Positions 27,804 to 37,610 are shown, numbered from the stretch's first letter. The stretch: DNA of 64,000 bases from an uncultured Flavobacterium sp. (GCF_946478785.1 NZ_CAMLDD010000005.1:62001-126000), one strand, 5' to 3'. The notes: generated by a model not told the origin, from the sequence alone. Numbers and translations: made by a program.

Positions 27804-28922
27804 ATGAATTTGAAAATAGCAGTTTTACCCGGAGACGGAATTGGACCAGAGGTAATTGCACAAGCCAAAAAAGCTTTATATGCTATTGGTGATGTGTATA
27901 ATCACGAATTTGTTTTTGAAGAAGCTCTTATGGGGGCAATTGCTATTGATAAAACCGGGAATCCACTTCCTGAGCAAACATTAAATCTTTGTTTAAACAC
28001 AGATGCGGTTTTGTTTGGAGCAATAGGTGATCCTAAATATGATAATAATCCAAATGCAAAAGTTCGTCCGGAGCAGGGATTGTTGAAATTACGTAAAGAA
28101 CTTGGTTTATTTGCTAATATCCGTCCAATCAAGCCTTATAAATCATTGATTGATGCTTCTCCTTTAAAAAGAGAAATTATTGAAGGTGCTGATTTTACAA
28201 TTTTTAGGGAATTAACAGGTGGTGCTTATTTTGGAGCAAAAACTTTAAATGAAGAAGGAACACATGCTTCAGATTTATGTGAATATTCAGAAGAAGAAAT
28301 TACCAGAATTGCACATTTAGCTTTTAAATCGGCACAAAACCGACGTAAAAAGTTAACAATGGTCGATAAAGCTAATGTTTTGGAAACGTCAAGATTGTGG
28401 AGAAAAGTCGTTCAGAAAGTAGGCGAGGAATATAAAGATGTAGCGCTGGACTTTTTATTTGTGGATAATGCAGCAATGCAATTGATTTTAAATCCAAAAC
28501 AATTTGATGTGATTTTGACAGAGAATTTATTTGGAGATATTTTATCAGATGAAGCAAGCGTAATTACAGGTTCTATTGGTTTACTGGCTTCGGCTTCGTT
28601 AGGAAAAAAAAATGCACTTTTTGAACCCATTCACGGTTCTTATCCACAGGCAAAAGGAAAAAATATTGCTAATCCTATAGCTTCTATTTTATCAGCAGCA
28701 ATGTTGTTAGAACATTTTGGATTATTTAAAGAAGCAAATATAATTTATAAAGCAGTCGAAAAAGCAATTGAATTTAAGGTAGTTACAGTAGATTTAAAAG
28801 CGGATTCAAAATTTGGTACTAATGAAGTAGGGGAGTTTGTCTCAAACTTTATTTTCAGCAAAGATGATTTACTATATTTTAATAATGATAACGTTCATAT
28901 CGGGCAATCTACGATTGTTTAA
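27804..28922 (+). CDS. leuB: 3-isopropylmalate dehydrogenase
   Basis: 372 residues. NAD-dependent oxidation and decarboxylation of 3-isopropylmalate in leucine synthesis. Motifs of the beta-decarboxylating dehydrogenases: LPGDGIGPEVIAQA at the start, FRELTGGAYFG with the catalytic Tyr, the Lys in MVDKANVLETSRLWR, and the metal/substrate loop NLFGDILSDEASVITGSIGLLAS, then HGSYPQAKGKNIANP for NAD binding. Starts 46 bases after leuA; leuC and leuD, needed for the step between the two, are not here. The gene ends about 110 bases before the ilv leader. Confidence 0.96.
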   Translation: MNLKIAVLPGDGIGPEVIAQAKKALYAIGDVYNHEFVFEEALMGAIAIDKTGNPLPEQTLNLCLNTDAVLFGAIGDPKYDNNPNAKVRPEQGLLKLRKELGLFANIRPIKPYKSLIDASPLKREIIEGADFTIFRELTGGAYFGAKTLNEEGTHASDLCEYSEEEITRIAHLAFKSAQNRRKKLTMVDKANVLETSRLWRKVVQKVGEEYKDVALDFLFVDNAAMQLILNPKQFDVILTENLFGDILSDEASVITGSIGLLASASLGKKNALFEPIHGSYPQAKGKNIANPIASILSAAMLLEHFGLFKEANIIYKAVEKAIEFKVVTVDLKADSKFGTNEVGEFVSNFIFSKDDLLYFNNDNVHIGQSTIV

Positions 28923-29004
28923 GATTTTTTGTTAAATGCTGCAATAATTAACAAGAAGTATTTAAAATGTTGAGTTTTTATTTTTTTAGTCCTATTAGTT
29001 TTTA

Positions 29005-29012
29005 TACTTTTG
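29005..29012 (+). promoter_or_regulatory. -7 promoter box of the ilv operon
   Basis: tacttttg matches TAnnTTTG exactly and lies 20 bases before the leader-peptide ATG, so transcription should start around 29018 and give a short leader. The expected -33 region is T-rich but without a clean TTG. Confidence 0.6.
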
Positions 29013-29032
29013 TGACATCAAAAAAATAAATA

Positions 29033-29107
29033 ATGCAAATCTCTATTATTATTACTTCTGTCATTGTTGTCAATGTGTATAGCACATCTGCATCGGGAAT
29101 GGTATAA
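29033..29107 (+). CDS. ilv leader peptide, Ile/Val-rich
   Basis: A 24-codon ORF with ATG start and TAA stop whose centre reads ISIIITSVIVVNV: four Ile... codons in the first half and Val-Ile-Val-Val in the second, that is 5 Ile and 5 Val before the tail YSTSASGMV. This is the control-codon cluster expected of a leader peptide sensing charged tRNA-Ile and tRNA-Val ahead of ilvDBNC. The last codons (GGA ATG GTA TAA) also form the left side of the antiterminator stem. Not expected to have a function as a protein. Confidence 0.85.
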   Translation: MQISIIITSVIVVNVYSTSASGMV

Positions 29108-29139
29108 ATATAATTGAAAGATATATATTATAACCTCCC
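29095..29139 (+). promoter_or_regulatory. antiterminator pairing of the ilv attenuator
   Basis: ggga.at.ggtata (29095-29106) can pair with tataacctccc (29129-29139): GGGA with TCCC, GG with CC, TATA with TATA, interrupted by a two-base and a one-base bulge. This uses the left arm of the downstream terminator, so the two structures exclude each other. A ribosome stalled on the Ile/Val codons leaves 29095-29106 free and favours read-through; one that reaches the stop codon covers it. Confidence 0.75.
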
Positions 29140-29161
29140 ACTTAGTTGGGAGGTTTTTTTT
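29132..29161 (+). terminator. attenuator terminator before ilvD
   Basis: Arms aacctccca (29132-29140) and tgggaggtt (29147-29155), perfect, loop cttagt, followed by a run of eight T. It lies 25 bases after the leader-peptide stop and about 34 bases before the ilvD ATG, the classic position of an attenuator. Confidence 0.92.
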
Positions 29162-29194
29162 AGGAATAAAATTAAAATTACAAATTAACACATA

Positions 29195-30868
29195 ATGGAA
29201 TTAAACAAGTACAGCAAAACAATCACGCAAGACGAAACACAACCGGCTTCTCAGGCGATGTTCTACGGAATAGGCTTAACAGAAGAGGATCTTAAAAAAG
29301 CGCAGGTAGGAATTGTGAGTATGGGTTACGACGGAAATCCTTGTAACATGCACTTAAATGACCTGGCTAAAGATATTAAGACTGGCGTCTGGAAAGAAGA
29401 TTTGGTTGGCTTGATTTTTAATACTATTGGTGTAAGTGATGGTATTTCTAACGGGAATGATGGCATGCGTTTTTCTTTGGTTTCTCGTGATGTAATTGCA
29501 GATTCTATCGAAACGGTAATGGGAGCTCAATGGTATGACGGTCTGATTGCCGTTCCTGGTTGTGATAAAAATATGCCGGGAGCTTTGATGGCTATGGGAA
29601 GAGTAAATCGACCATCTATTATGGTTTATGGAGGTTCTATTCACCCAGGAAAATGGAAAGGCGAAGATTTGAATATTGTTTCTGCTTTTGAAGCTTTAGG
29701 TAAAAAAATTAAGAATACAATTACTCCTGAAGATTTCAAAGGAGTAATTCAAAATGCTTGCCCTGGTGCAGGTGCTTGTGGTGGAATGTACACTGCAAAC
29801 ACAATGTCATCAGCTATTGAAGCATTAGGAATGAGTTTGCCTTACAGTTCTTCTAATCCTGCTTTGAGTCCGGAAAAAAAACAAGAATGTGTTGATGCCG
29901 GTAAAGCAATCAGAATATTATTAGAAAAAGATATTAAGCCGAGAGATATAATGACCCGTAAAGCATTTGAAAATGCAATTACGATGGTAGCTGTTTTGGG
30001 CGGTTCTACTAATGCGGTAATGCACTTAATTGCAATGGCCCACTCAGTAGGAATTGAATTGACATTGAAAGATTTTCAGGATATTAGTGATAAAACACCA
30101 TTATTAGCTGACTTGAAACCAAGCGGTAAATACCTAATGGAAGATTTGCATAATGTTGGAGGAGTTCCTGCGGTAATGAAATATTTATTAAAAGAAGGTT
30201 TATTACATGGTGATTGTTTAACTGTAACAGGAAAAACAATAGCAGAAAATTTAGCTTCAGTTCCTGATTTGCATGATGGTCAAGAAGTGATTTTTGAAAT
30301 ACAAAAAGCTTTAAAAGCGACTGGTAATATTCAAATTCTTTACGGAAACATTGCAACAGAAGGTTGTGTGGCGAAAATTAGTGGAAAAGAAGGAGAATTT
30401 TTTGAAGGTACAGCTGTAGTTTTTGAAGGTGAAAAGGATGTAATCAGAGGAATACAAGCGGGTGAAGTTAAACCTGGGAATGTAGTGATTATTCGTTACT
30501 GTGGTCCAAAAGGAGGTCCTGGTATGTCTGAAATGTTAAAACCAACATCTGCCATTATGGGAGCCGGCTTAGGAAGCTCTGTAGCATTGATCACTGATGG
30601 ACGTTTTTCCGGAGGTTCACACGGTTTTGTAGTAGGTCACGTTACTCCGGAAGCTTATGAAGGAGGAGGGATTGCATTAATTGAAAATGGAGATGTAATT
30701 ACAATTGATGCTGTAAATAATACTATTAATATGAAAATTTCTGATGAAGAATTGGCAAAACGTAAGGCCAATTGGAAAAGACCAGAATCACCAATCAAAC
30801 AAGGAGTTTTACTTAAATATATGCGTTCGGTCTCCAGTGCCTCTGAGGGATGTGTTACCGACAAATAA
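29195..30868 (+). CDS. ilvD: dihydroxy-acid dehydratase
   Basis: 557 residues, full length. Dehydrates 2,3-dihydroxy-isovalerate and 2,3-dihydroxy-3-methylvalerate to the keto acids that lead to valine, leucine and isoleucine. The iron-sulfur cysteines are in [10 protein letters not shown] and [26 protein letters not shown]; the C-terminal part has [19 protein letters not shown]. First structural gene after the attenuator and followed by ilvB after 65 bases, so its expression should follow Ile/Val supply. Confidence 0.97.
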   Translation: MELNKYSKTITQDETQPASQAMFYGIGLTEEDLKKAQVGIVSMGYDGNPCNMHLNDLAKDIKTGVWKEDLVGLIFNTIGVSDGISNGNDGMRFSLVSRDVIADSIETVMGAQWYDGLIAVPGCDKNMPGALMAMGRVNRPSIMVYGGSIHPGKWKGEDLNIVSAFEALGKKIKNTITPEDFKGVIQNACPGAGACGGMYTANTMSSAIEALGMSLPYSSSNPALSPEKKQECVDAGKAIRILLEKDIKPRDIMTRKAFENAITMVAVLGGSTNAVMHLIAMAHSVGIELTLKDFQDISDKTPLLADLKPSGKYLMEDLHNVGGVPAVMKYLLKEGLLHGDCLTVTGKTIAENLASVPDLHDGQEVIFEIQKALKATGNIQILYGNIATEGCVAKISGKEGEFFEGTAVVFEGEKDVIRGIQAGEVKPGNVVIIRYCGPKGGPGMSEMLKPTSAIMGAGLGSSVALITDGRFSGGSHGFVVGHVTPEAYEGGGIALIENGDVITIDAVNNTINMKISDEELAKRKANWKRPESPIKQGVLLKYMRSVSSASEGCVTDK

Positions 30869-30933
30869 TTTAATAAAAACAACAAGCCTTTAAGTCTAAA
30901 TTAAAGATTTACTGGTGAAAAATATAAGATAAA

Positions 30934-32622
30934 ATGAAAATATCAGGGGCAGAAGCCGTTATTAGATGTTTATTAGCAGAAGGAGTTGACTTGGTTTATG
31001 GATATCCGGGAGGAGCCATAATGCCGGTTTACGACGAATTATATAAGTTTCAGGATCAATTGCACCACGTTTTAGTTCGTCACGAACAAGGTGCAGCTCA
31101 TGCAGCTCAAGGTTTTGCAAGAGCTACCGGTAAAGTGGGTGTTGCGATAGCAACTTCAGGACCTGGAGCTACAAATTTAGTTACGGGTATTGCCGATGCT
31201 CAAATCGATTCTACCCCATTAGTGTGCATTACAGGTCAGGTTGGAAAACATTTATTAGGTTCTGATGCTTTTCAGGAAACAGATATTATTGGAATTTCAA
31301 CTCCGGTAACCAAATGGAACTATCAGATTACTGAAGCTTCTGAAATTCCGGAAATTATTGCAAAAGCTTTTTATATCGCCAGATCAGGCAGACCAGGTCC
31401 TGTTTTGATTGATATTACAAAGAATGCTCAATTTGATGAGATGGACTTTAGTTATGAAAAGTGTACAGGAATTAGAAGTTATCATCCAAAACCTGTATTA
31501 AATCTTAAAAAAGTACAAGACGCTGCAGATATAATTAATGAAGCAAAAAAACCATACATTATTTTTGGTCAGGGTGTTATATTAAGTCAGGCGGAAGAGC
31601 AATTAAAAAGATTGATTGAAAAATCAGGAATTCCGGCAGCCTGGACCATTTTAGGTCTTTCGGCTTTACCAACTGATCATCCTTTAAATGTAGGTATGGT
31701 TGGTATGCACGGTAATTACGGACCGAATCTTTTGACGAATGAATGTGATGTATTAATCGCTTTAGGGATGCGTTTTGATGATCGTGTTACCGGAAATTTA
31801 GCTACTTATGCTAAACAAGCCAAAGTAATTCATTTCGAAATTGATCCGGCTGAAATCGATAAAAACGTAAAAACTGAAGTAGCTGTTTTAGCAGATGTTA
31901 AAGAAGCATTGACTGCTTTGATTCCATTGATTGACAAGAAATCTCACGATTCATGGCACAATGAATTCAAAGAAATGTATAAAATTGAGTTAGACGCTGT
32001 TATAGATGAGGAGTTAGCTCCTACTAATGGAAAAGGAATTTCGATGGGTGAAACTATCGAAATGATTAACAAACACTCAAAAGGAGATGCAATTATGGTT
32101 TCGGATGTAGGGCAGCATCAGATGTTTGCCTGTCGTTACGCTAAATTTAATTCTACTAAAAGCAATGTTACTTCCGGAGGTTTAGGAACAATGGGTTTTG
32201 CTTTACCAGCGGCTATTGGTGCCAAAATGGGAAGACCGGATCGCGAGGTTGTAGCTATAATTGGAGACGGAGGTTTTCAAATGAATATACAGGAATTAGG
32301 TACCATTCATCAAACAAAAGTTCCGGTAAAAATAGTGGTTTTAAACAACGAATTTCTTGGAATGGTTCGTCAATGGCAGGAATTGTTTTTTGACTATAGA
32401 TATGCTTCTACAGTAATGATTAATCCAAACTTCTGTGCAATTGCAGAAGGATATTATATCAAATCAAGAAAGGTAACAAAAAGGGAAGAACTGGATGAAG
32501 CTGTTGCTGAGATGATGGCATCGAAAGATTCTTATTTCTTAGAAGTAATGGTAGAAAAAGAAAATAACGTATTCCCAATGATTCCAACAGGAGCTTCGGT
32601 TTCTGATATGAGATTAAGCTAA
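30934..32622 (+). CDS. ilvB: acetolactate synthase large (catalytic) subunit
   Basis: 562 residues. ThDP-dependent condensation of pyruvate with pyruvate or 2-oxobutyrate, first common step of branched-chain amino-acid synthesis. Visible: the catalytic Glu in LVRHEQGAAHAAQGFARATGK, the FAD-contact region GMRFDDRVTG, and the ThDP/Mg motif IIGDGGFQMNIQELGTIHQTKVPVKIVVLNN. Ends five bases before ilvN, so the two subunits are made together. Confidence 0.97.
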   Translation: MKISGAEAVIRCLLAEGVDLVYGYPGGAIMPVYDELYKFQDQLHHVLVRHEQGAAHAAQGFARATGKVGVAIATSGPGATNLVTGIADAQIDSTPLVCITGQVGKHLLGSDAFQETDIIGISTPVTKWNYQITEASEIPEIIAKAFYIARSGRPGPVLIDITKNAQFDEMDFSYEKCTGIRSYHPKPVLNLKKVQDAADIINEAKKPYIIFGQGVILSQAEEQLKRLIEKSGIPAAWTILGLSALPTDHPLNVGMVGMHGNYGPNLLTNECDVLIALGMRFDDRVTGNLATYAKQAKVIHFEIDPAEIDKNVKTEVAVLADVKEALTALIPLIDKKSHDSWHNEFKEMYKIELDAVIDEELAPTNGKGISMGETIEMINKHSKGDAIMVSDVGQHQMFACRYAKFNSTKSNVTSGGLGTMGFALPAAIGAKMGRPDREVVAIIGDGGFQMNIQELGTIHQTKVPVKIVVLNNEFLGMVRQWQELFFDYRYASTVMINPNFCAIAEGYYIKSRKVTKREELDEAVAEMMASKDSYFLEVMVEKENNVFPMIPTGASVSDMRLS

Positions 32623-32627
32623 AAATT

Positions 32628-33149
32628 ATGGAAGAAAAAACATTTACCATATCGGTATACTCAGAAAATAACGTAGGCTTGTTAAATAGAATATCTGGAA
32701 TATTCTTAAAGCGACACATTAATATATTAAGTTTAAACGTTTCAGAATCAGAAATAGAAAATGTTTCAAGATTTATAATTGTAGTAGATACAACTGAAAA
32801 ATGGGTTAAAAATATTGTTGGACAAATTGAGAAACAAATTGAAGTTATAAAAGCTTTTTATCACACAGACGAAGAAACAATTTATCTGGAAAACGCTTTA
32901 TTTAAAATTGCTTCAAGTTTACTGTTTGACGAAAAACAAATTCAGAATATCATTAAAGAAAGTCAGGCTACAATAGTAACAGTTTCACGTGATTTTTTTG
33001 TGATTTCAAAATCCGGTAGGCGTTCTGAAATTGAAGAATTACATGCAAGATTTAAACCGTACGGCATTATGCAATTTGTACGTTCAGGAAGAATTTCAGT
33101 TTCTAAAGAGAAAATGGAAATTTCATCATTATTAAACGAATTAAAATAA
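32628..33149 (+). CDS. ilvN: acetolactate synthase small (regulatory) subunit
   Basis: 173 residues, the length of the long IlvH/IlvN type. N-terminal ACT domain (about residues 4-80) with ISVYSENNVGLLNRISGIFLKRHINILSLNVSESEIE, which binds valine for feedback inhibition, and a second, C-terminal domain (FFVISKSGRRSEIEELHARFKPYGIMQFVRSGRI) that stimulates the catalytic subunit. Five bases after ilvB and 48 before ilvC. Confidence 0.95.
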   Translation: MEEKTFTISVYSENNVGLLNRISGIFLKRHINILSLNVSESEIENVSRFIIVVDTTEKWVKNIVGQIEKQIEVIKAFYHTDEETIYLENALFKIASSLLFDEKQIQNIIKESQATIVTVSRDFFVISKSGRRSEIEELHARFKPYGIMQFVRSGRISVSKEKMEISSLLNELK

Positions 33150-33197
33150 TTACAAGCATTCAAATTAAACATCATACTTATTAAATATTAAAAAAAA

Positions 33198-34667
33198 ATG
33201 GCCAATTATTTCAACACATTACCACTTAGATTACAATTAGAACAATTAGGAGTTTGCGAATTTATGGAGCAATCTGAATTTGCAAATGGGATAGATGCAT
33301 TAGCAGGAAAAAAAGTCGTAATCGTAGGTTGCGGAGCTCAGGGTTTGAACCAAGGTTTAAACATGAGAGATTCAGGTCTTGATATTTCTTATGCTTTGCG
33401 TGCAGATGCAATTGCTGAAAAAAGAGCTTCTTTTAAAAATGCTACTGAAAATGGTTTTAAAGTAGGTACTTATGAAGAATTAATTCCAACTGCTGATTTA
33501 GTTTGTAACTTAACACCAGATAAGCAACATACTGCTGTGGTAACTGCAATTATGCCATTAATGAAACAAGGTTCGACTTTGGCATATTCTCACGGATTTA
33601 ATATCGTAGAAGAAGGAATGCAGATTCGTAAAGATATTACAGTAATTATGTGTGCTCCTAAATGTCCGGGTTCTGAAGTACGTGAAGAATATAAAAGAGG
33701 ATTTGGGGTACCAACTCTTATTGCTGTTCACCCTGAAAATGATCCAAACGGATTAGGTTTAGATCAGGCAAAAGCATACGCAGTAGCAACTGGAGGTCAT
33801 AAAGCAGGAGTTTTGAAATCATCATTCGTAGCTGAAGTAAAATCAGACTTAATGGGTGAACAAACTATCCTTTGTGGTTTATTGCAAACGGGTTCTATTT
33901 TATGTTTTGATAAAATGGTTGAAAAAGGAATCGATGCTGCATATGCTTCAAAATTAATTCAGTTTGGATGGGAAACTATCACAGAAGCTTTGAAACATGG
34001 TGGTATTACCAATATGATGGACCGTCTTTCAAATCCTGCAAAAATAGAAGCATACGAAATTGCTGAAGAATTAAAAGATATTATGCGTCCTTTATTCCAA
34101 AAGCATCAGGATGATATCATTTCTGGAGAGTTTTCTAGAACTATGATGGCTGACTGGGCAAATGATGATAAAAATTTATTGACTTGGAGAGCGGCTACAG
34201 GAGAAACTAACTTTGAGAAAACAGCTCCAACAACTGCAGAAATTTCAGAACAGGAATATTTTGATAATGGCGTTTTAATGGTTGCGATGGTAAAAGCAGG
34301 TGTTGAATTAGCTTTTGAAACAATGACAGAGGCAGGTATCATTGAAGAATCTGCTTATTACGAATCATTACACGAATTGCCTTTGATTGCTAATACAATT
34401 GCAAGAAAAAAATTATTTGAAATGAACCGCGTTATTTCAGATACAGCTGAGTACGGATGTTATTTATTCGATCATGCTTGTAAACCGTTATTAACTGAAT
34501 TCATGAAAAAAGTGGAAACAAACATAATCGGAAAACCATTTTCAACTTCAAATGGAGTAGATAATGCAGTTTTAATTGCTGTAAACAAAGAAATTCGTCA
34601 GCATCCTATCGAAGAAGTAGGTGCCTGGTTAAGAGAGTCTATGACAGCGATGAAAAAAATAGGATAA
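33198..34667 (+). CDS. ilvC: ketol-acid reductoisomerase, class II (long form)
   Basis: 489 residues, the long class II type (about 490 as in E. coli) with the duplicated knotted C-terminal domain rather than the 330-residue class I form. NADPH-binding Rossmann start [22 protein letters not shown], the catalytic and Mg-binding residues in [19 protein letters not shown] and DWANDDKN / [32 protein letters not shown]. Converts acetolactate and acetohydroxybutyrate to dihydroxy acids. Last gene of the ilv operon; the usual partner ilvA is not next to it. Confidence 0.96.
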   Translation: MANYFNTLPLRLQLEQLGVCEFMEQSEFANGIDALAGKKVVIVGCGAQGLNQGLNMRDSGLDISYALRADAIAEKRASFKNATENGFKVGTYEELIPTADLVCNLTPDKQHTAVVTAIMPLMKQGSTLAYSHGFNIVEEGMQIRKDITVIMCAPKCPGSEVREEYKRGFGVPTLIAVHPENDPNGLGLDQAKAYAVATGGHKAGVLKSSFVAEVKSDLMGEQTILCGLLQTGSILCFDKMVEKGIDAAYASKLIQFGWETITEALKHGGITNMMDRLSNPAKIEAYEIAEELKDIMRPLFQKHQDDIISGEFSRTMMADWANDDKNLLTWRAATGETNFEKTAPTTAEISEQEYFDNGVLMVAMVKAGVELAFETMTEAGIIEESAYYESLHELPLIANTIARKKLFEMNRVISDTAEYGCYLFDHACKPLLTEFMKKVETNIIGKPFSTSNGVDNAVLIAVNKEIRQHPIEEVGAWLRESMTAMKKIG

Positions 34668-34690
34668 TATAATTTAAGATTTACGCACTT

Positions 34691-34721
34691 GTGTGTGTTG
34701 GGATTTTGCACTGTATCTTTG
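34691..34721 (+). promoter_or_regulatory. candidate promoter between ilvC and acs
   Basis: TTG at 34689-34691 followed after 22 bases by tatctttg (34714-34721), an exact TAnnTTTG. The spacing is within the range known for Flavobacterium promoters. It points to a transcript starting near 34728 that would cross a small ORF, a hairpin and a terminator. Confidence 0.5.
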
Positions 34722-34727
34722 TTTTAT

Positions 34728-35002
34728 GTAATATTTTGAATTAGTAAGCACTTATTAAGATAATAACAGATATGGCGCATGTTACATTCACTTAACTTCA
34801 ATTTATGATTGGGTTAAGTGAAGTAATCCCTAAGGTTGTTGAGTATGTTTTAGATTATAATATACTTGTAGAAATTTCTGTTATAATTAATAATGTTGCT
34901 GCTATTTTCAAAATAAAGAATATTGGGCAAGATTAAAAAAATTAATTGTTATTGAAATTGTTAAAATTAAAGGCATGGTATTTATATATCATGCCTTTTT
35001 TT
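34728..35002 (+). ncRNA. possible small transcription unit (sRNA or leader)
   Basis: Bounded by the promoter above and the terminator at 34969. Inside is a 10-base-pair hairpin (ttcacttaac 34787-34796 with gttaagtgaa 34813-34822) and a 43-codon ORF, 34805-34936, that opens inside the hairpin loop and is unusually rich in Ile and Val (VIPKVVEYV, ILVEISVIINNVAAIF). It could be a structured RNA, a small membrane peptide gene, or an upstream control region for acs. No known RNA family recognised. Confidence 0.35.
34969..35002 (+). terminator. intrinsic terminator upstream of acs
   Basis: Arms aaaggcatg (34969-34977) and catgccttt (34990-34998), T-run to 35002. It may end the ilv operon, about 300 bases after ilvC, or the small unit in between. 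Confidence 0.85.
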
Positions 35003-35160
35003 ATTCTACGTACTTTGGATTAAAACTTTAAATTTTATAGTAAATTCATAAAAACTATAAGTTTTTTTAAAGATTTGTTTTTTTTTGATAAAATTTATGA
35101 ATTAAATAATTTTAAGAATACGTTGTTATTTAATACATTTATAAAAAAATTACAACAACT

Positions 35161-37071
35161 ATGAGTTATTATAAAATTGAAAATTTAGAACAATATTTTA
35201 AACATTACAATAAGTCAATAAGAGAGCCAAGAAAGTTTTGGGGTAAAATAGCTGAGGAAAATTTTACTTGGTACCAGCAATGGGAAAAAGTTGTTGATTT
35301 TAATATGGCTGATGCCGAAGTAAAATGGTTTACTGAAGCCAAAGTTAATATTACAAAGAACTGTATCGACAGACATTTAAGTAAAAGAGGAGAAAAAACG
35401 GCAATTATTTTCGAACCGAACGATCCTTCTGAAGATGCGATACATATTACGTATAATGAATTATATGAAAGAGTTTCCAGAATGTCAAACGTCTTGCGAG
35501 AGCAGGGAGTTGTAAAGGGGGACAGAGTGTGTATTTATTTACCAATGATTCCGGAACTTGCTGTAGCAGTCTTAGCTTGTGCCAGAATAGGTGCTATACA
35601 TTCGGTTATTTTTGCCGGATTTTCAGCTTCAGCAGTTTCTGCAAGAATTAATGACTGTGAATGTAAAATGGTTATAACTTCTGATGGAGGCTACAGAGGA
35701 AATAAAACAATTGACCTTAAAGGAATTGTTGACGAAGCTTTAGAAAGCTGTCCATCAGTTTCAAAAGTTTTGGTTGTAAAAAGAACCGAAACTGAAATAA
35801 AAATGCAAGAAGGCCGTGATTTTTGGTTACAGCCTTTAATGGATGCTGCTCTTGATTATAGTGTAGCAGAAATTATGGATGCTGAAGACCCTTTGTTTAT
35901 TTTATATACTTCAGGATCAACAGGAAAGCCAAAAGGTATGGTGCATACTACAGCAGGATACATGGTATATACTGCCTATACATTTAAAAATGTTTTCAGT
36001 CATGAGGAGAATGACATTTTCTGGTGTACTGCAGATATTGGCTGGATTACCGGGCATTCCTATATTTTATACGGTCCATTATTAAATGGAGGAACAACAG
36101 TAATCTTTGAAGGCGTTCCTTCTTATCCGGATTTTAGCCGCTTCTGGGATATTATAGAAAAACATAAAATCACACAATTTTATACTGCACCAACTGCAAT
36201 TCGTTCTTTGGCAAAAGAAAGTTTAGATTATATTCAAAAATACCCTTTAAAGTCACTGAAAGTTATTGGTTCTGTTGGAGAGCCAATTAATGAAGAGGCC
36301 TGGCACTGGTTTAATGACCACGTTGGGGATAAAAGATGCCCGGTTGTGGATACATGGTGGCAAACTGAAACGGGTGGAATAATGATTTCACCAATTGCTT
36401 TTGTTACACCAACAAAACCTACTTATGCTACTTTGCCATTACCAGGGATTCAGCCAGTTTTAATGGATGAAAAGCGTAATGAAATTGAAGGCAATCAGGT
36501 AGTAGGGAGTTTATGTATTAAATTTCCATGGCCTGGAATAGCCAGAACAATATGGAATGATCACGAACGATATAAAAAAACATATTTCTCAGCTTTTCCT
36601 GGTAAATACTTCACAGGAGACGGTGCATTAAGGGATGAAGTAGGATATTACAGAATAACAGGAAGGGTAGATGATGTTGTAATTGTGTCCGGACATAATT
36701 TAGGTACAGCGCCTATAGAAGATGCTATTAATGAACATCAGGCTGTTGCAGAATCAGCAATTGTTGGTTTTCCTCATGATATTAAAGGAAATGCATTATA
36801 CGGATATGTAATATTAAAAGAGACAGGTGAAATTCGTAACAAAGAAAACTTAGCGAAGGAAATCAATCAATATATCGCTGACCACATTGGTCCAATTGCT
36901 AAATTAGATAAAATTCAGTTTGTATCAGGATTGCCAAAAACACGATCAGGTAAAATCATGCGTAGAATATTACGTAAAATAGCTGAGGGTGATTTTTCTA
37001 ATTTCGGAGATACATCAACTTTATTAAATCCTGAAGTTGTGGAAGATATTATGAATGAGAGAATTTCTTGA
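35161..37071 (+). CDS. acs: acetyl-CoA synthetase
   Basis: 636 residues, full length. AMP-forming acetate--CoA ligase, activating acetate for the TCA/glyoxylate cycle. Motifs: FILYTSGSTGKPKGMVHTTAGY (phosphate loop), WWQTETGGIMISP (acetate and adenine pocket), YFTGDGALRDEVGYYRITGRVDDVVIVSGHNLGTAPIE, and near the C-terminus LPKTRSGKIMRRILRKIA, whose Lys is the residue acetylated by Pat-type enzymes to switch the enzyme off. Long 5' gap suggests its own control. Confidence 0.96.
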   Translation: MSYYKIENLEQYFKHYNKSIREPRKFWGKIAEENFTWYQQWEKVVDFNMADAEVKWFTEAKVNITKNCIDRHLSKRGEKTAIIFEPNDPSEDAIHITYNELYERVSRMSNVLREQGVVKGDRVCIYLPMIPELAVAVLACARIGAIHSVIFAGFSASAVSARINDCECKMVITSDGGYRGNKTIDLKGIVDEALESCPSVSKVLVVKRTETEIKMQEGRDFWLQPLMDAALDYSVAEIMDAEDPLFILYTSGSTGKPKGMVHTTAGYMVYTAYTFKNVFSHEENDIFWCTADIGWITGHSYILYGPLLNGGTTVIFEGVPSYPDFSRFWDIIEKHKITQFYTAPTAIRSLAKESLDYIQKYPLKSLKVIGSVGEPINEEAWHWFNDHVGDKRCPVVDTWWQTETGGIMISPIAFVTPTKPTYATLPLPGIQPVLMDEKRNEIEGNQVVGSLCIKFPWPGIARTIWNDHERYKKTYFSAFPGKYFTGDGALRDEVGYYRITGRVDDVVIVSGHNLGTAPIEDAINEHQAVAESAIVGFPHDIKGNALYGYVILKETGEIRNKENLAKEINQYIADHIGPIAKLDKIQFVSGLPKTRSGKIMRRILRKIAEGDFSNFGDTSTLLNPEVVEDIMNERIS

Positions 37072-37093
37072 TTTTATCTACTAAAATAAATTT

Positions 37094-37132
37094 AAAAAGC
37101 GTCTTAAAGTACAATCTTAAGACGCTTTTTTT
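37094..37132. terminator. intrinsic terminator between acs and a convergent gene
   Basis: Arms aaaaagcgtcttaa (37094-37107) and ttaagacgcttttt (37117-37130), 14 perfect pairs, with A/T runs on both sides, so it can serve acs and the minus-strand lipoprotein gene that ends at 37155. Confidence 0.92.
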
Positions 37133-37154
37133 ATATTCATAAAAAATGAATGTT

Positions 37155-37610
37155 TTATTTTTCTTGTTTTAAAGTTAATCCCATAGGAACCATCAAAATG
37201 CCTTTTTCATAAATATTCAGATAAAGTGTAATTGGTTTCTTCTGTCCTTCCCATTTCAATTCGTAGACATTTAAGAATCCGGCTCCCATATCACTTCTCT
37301 TGGTTGGAAAAGGACAACAGGTTTCTAATCTACTATATGTGATTTTTTCACCATTTGGACCTGCTAAAGCATTTAAAAAACGAATCTCATTCAGAGTTTC
37401 ATCTCTGGTATTTCTGTAGAAAATATTAATAGGATAGTCAGGATTATAGCCATACTTTTTGTCTTTACTGAACAGGGTAATTGCAAACGTATTGTTTTTA
37501 GTCAAAGTTAAATCAGGAGCATTATCATCTACATTTTTTAATGTCGACTTTGTACTTACGCATGAAGTGGCTGCAATTAATAAAACAATAAAAAAGAATA
37601 TATTTTTCAT
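37155..37610 (-). CDS. lipoprotein, unknown function
   Basis: 151 residues with a lipoprotein signal (MKNIFFFIVLLIAATSCVST, lipidated Cys17). The mature protein has a beta-rich domain with a conserved-looking Cys pair in YSRLETCCPFPTKR and a pattern GAGFLNVYELKWEGQKKPITLYLNIYEKG near the end. Similar small lipoproteins occur widely in Flavobacteriaceae and have sometimes been labelled as a KDO-8-phosphate aldolase by transfer of name; nothing in the sequence supports enzyme activity (the real kdsA is at 43758). Probably envelope-anchored. Confidence 0.7.
   Translation of the reverse strand: MKNIFFFIVLLIAATSCVSTKSTLKNVDDNAPDLTLTKNNTFAITLFSKDKKYGYNPDYPINIFYRNTRDETLNEIRFLNALAGPNGEKITYSRLETCCPFPTKRSDMGAGFLNVYELKWEGQKKPITLYLNIYEKGILMVPMGLTLKQEK

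Noticed and set aside
34805..34936. A second ilv-type attenuator leader controlling acs
   Set aside because: The ORF is Ile/Val-rich, but I could not find a convincing antiterminator pairing and acs is not a branched-chain pathway gene; kept only as a possible small transcription unit.
37155..37610. KDO-8-phosphate aldolase
   Set aside because: A small beta-rich lipoprotein without the TIM-barrel motifs; the true kdsA is at 43758-44576.
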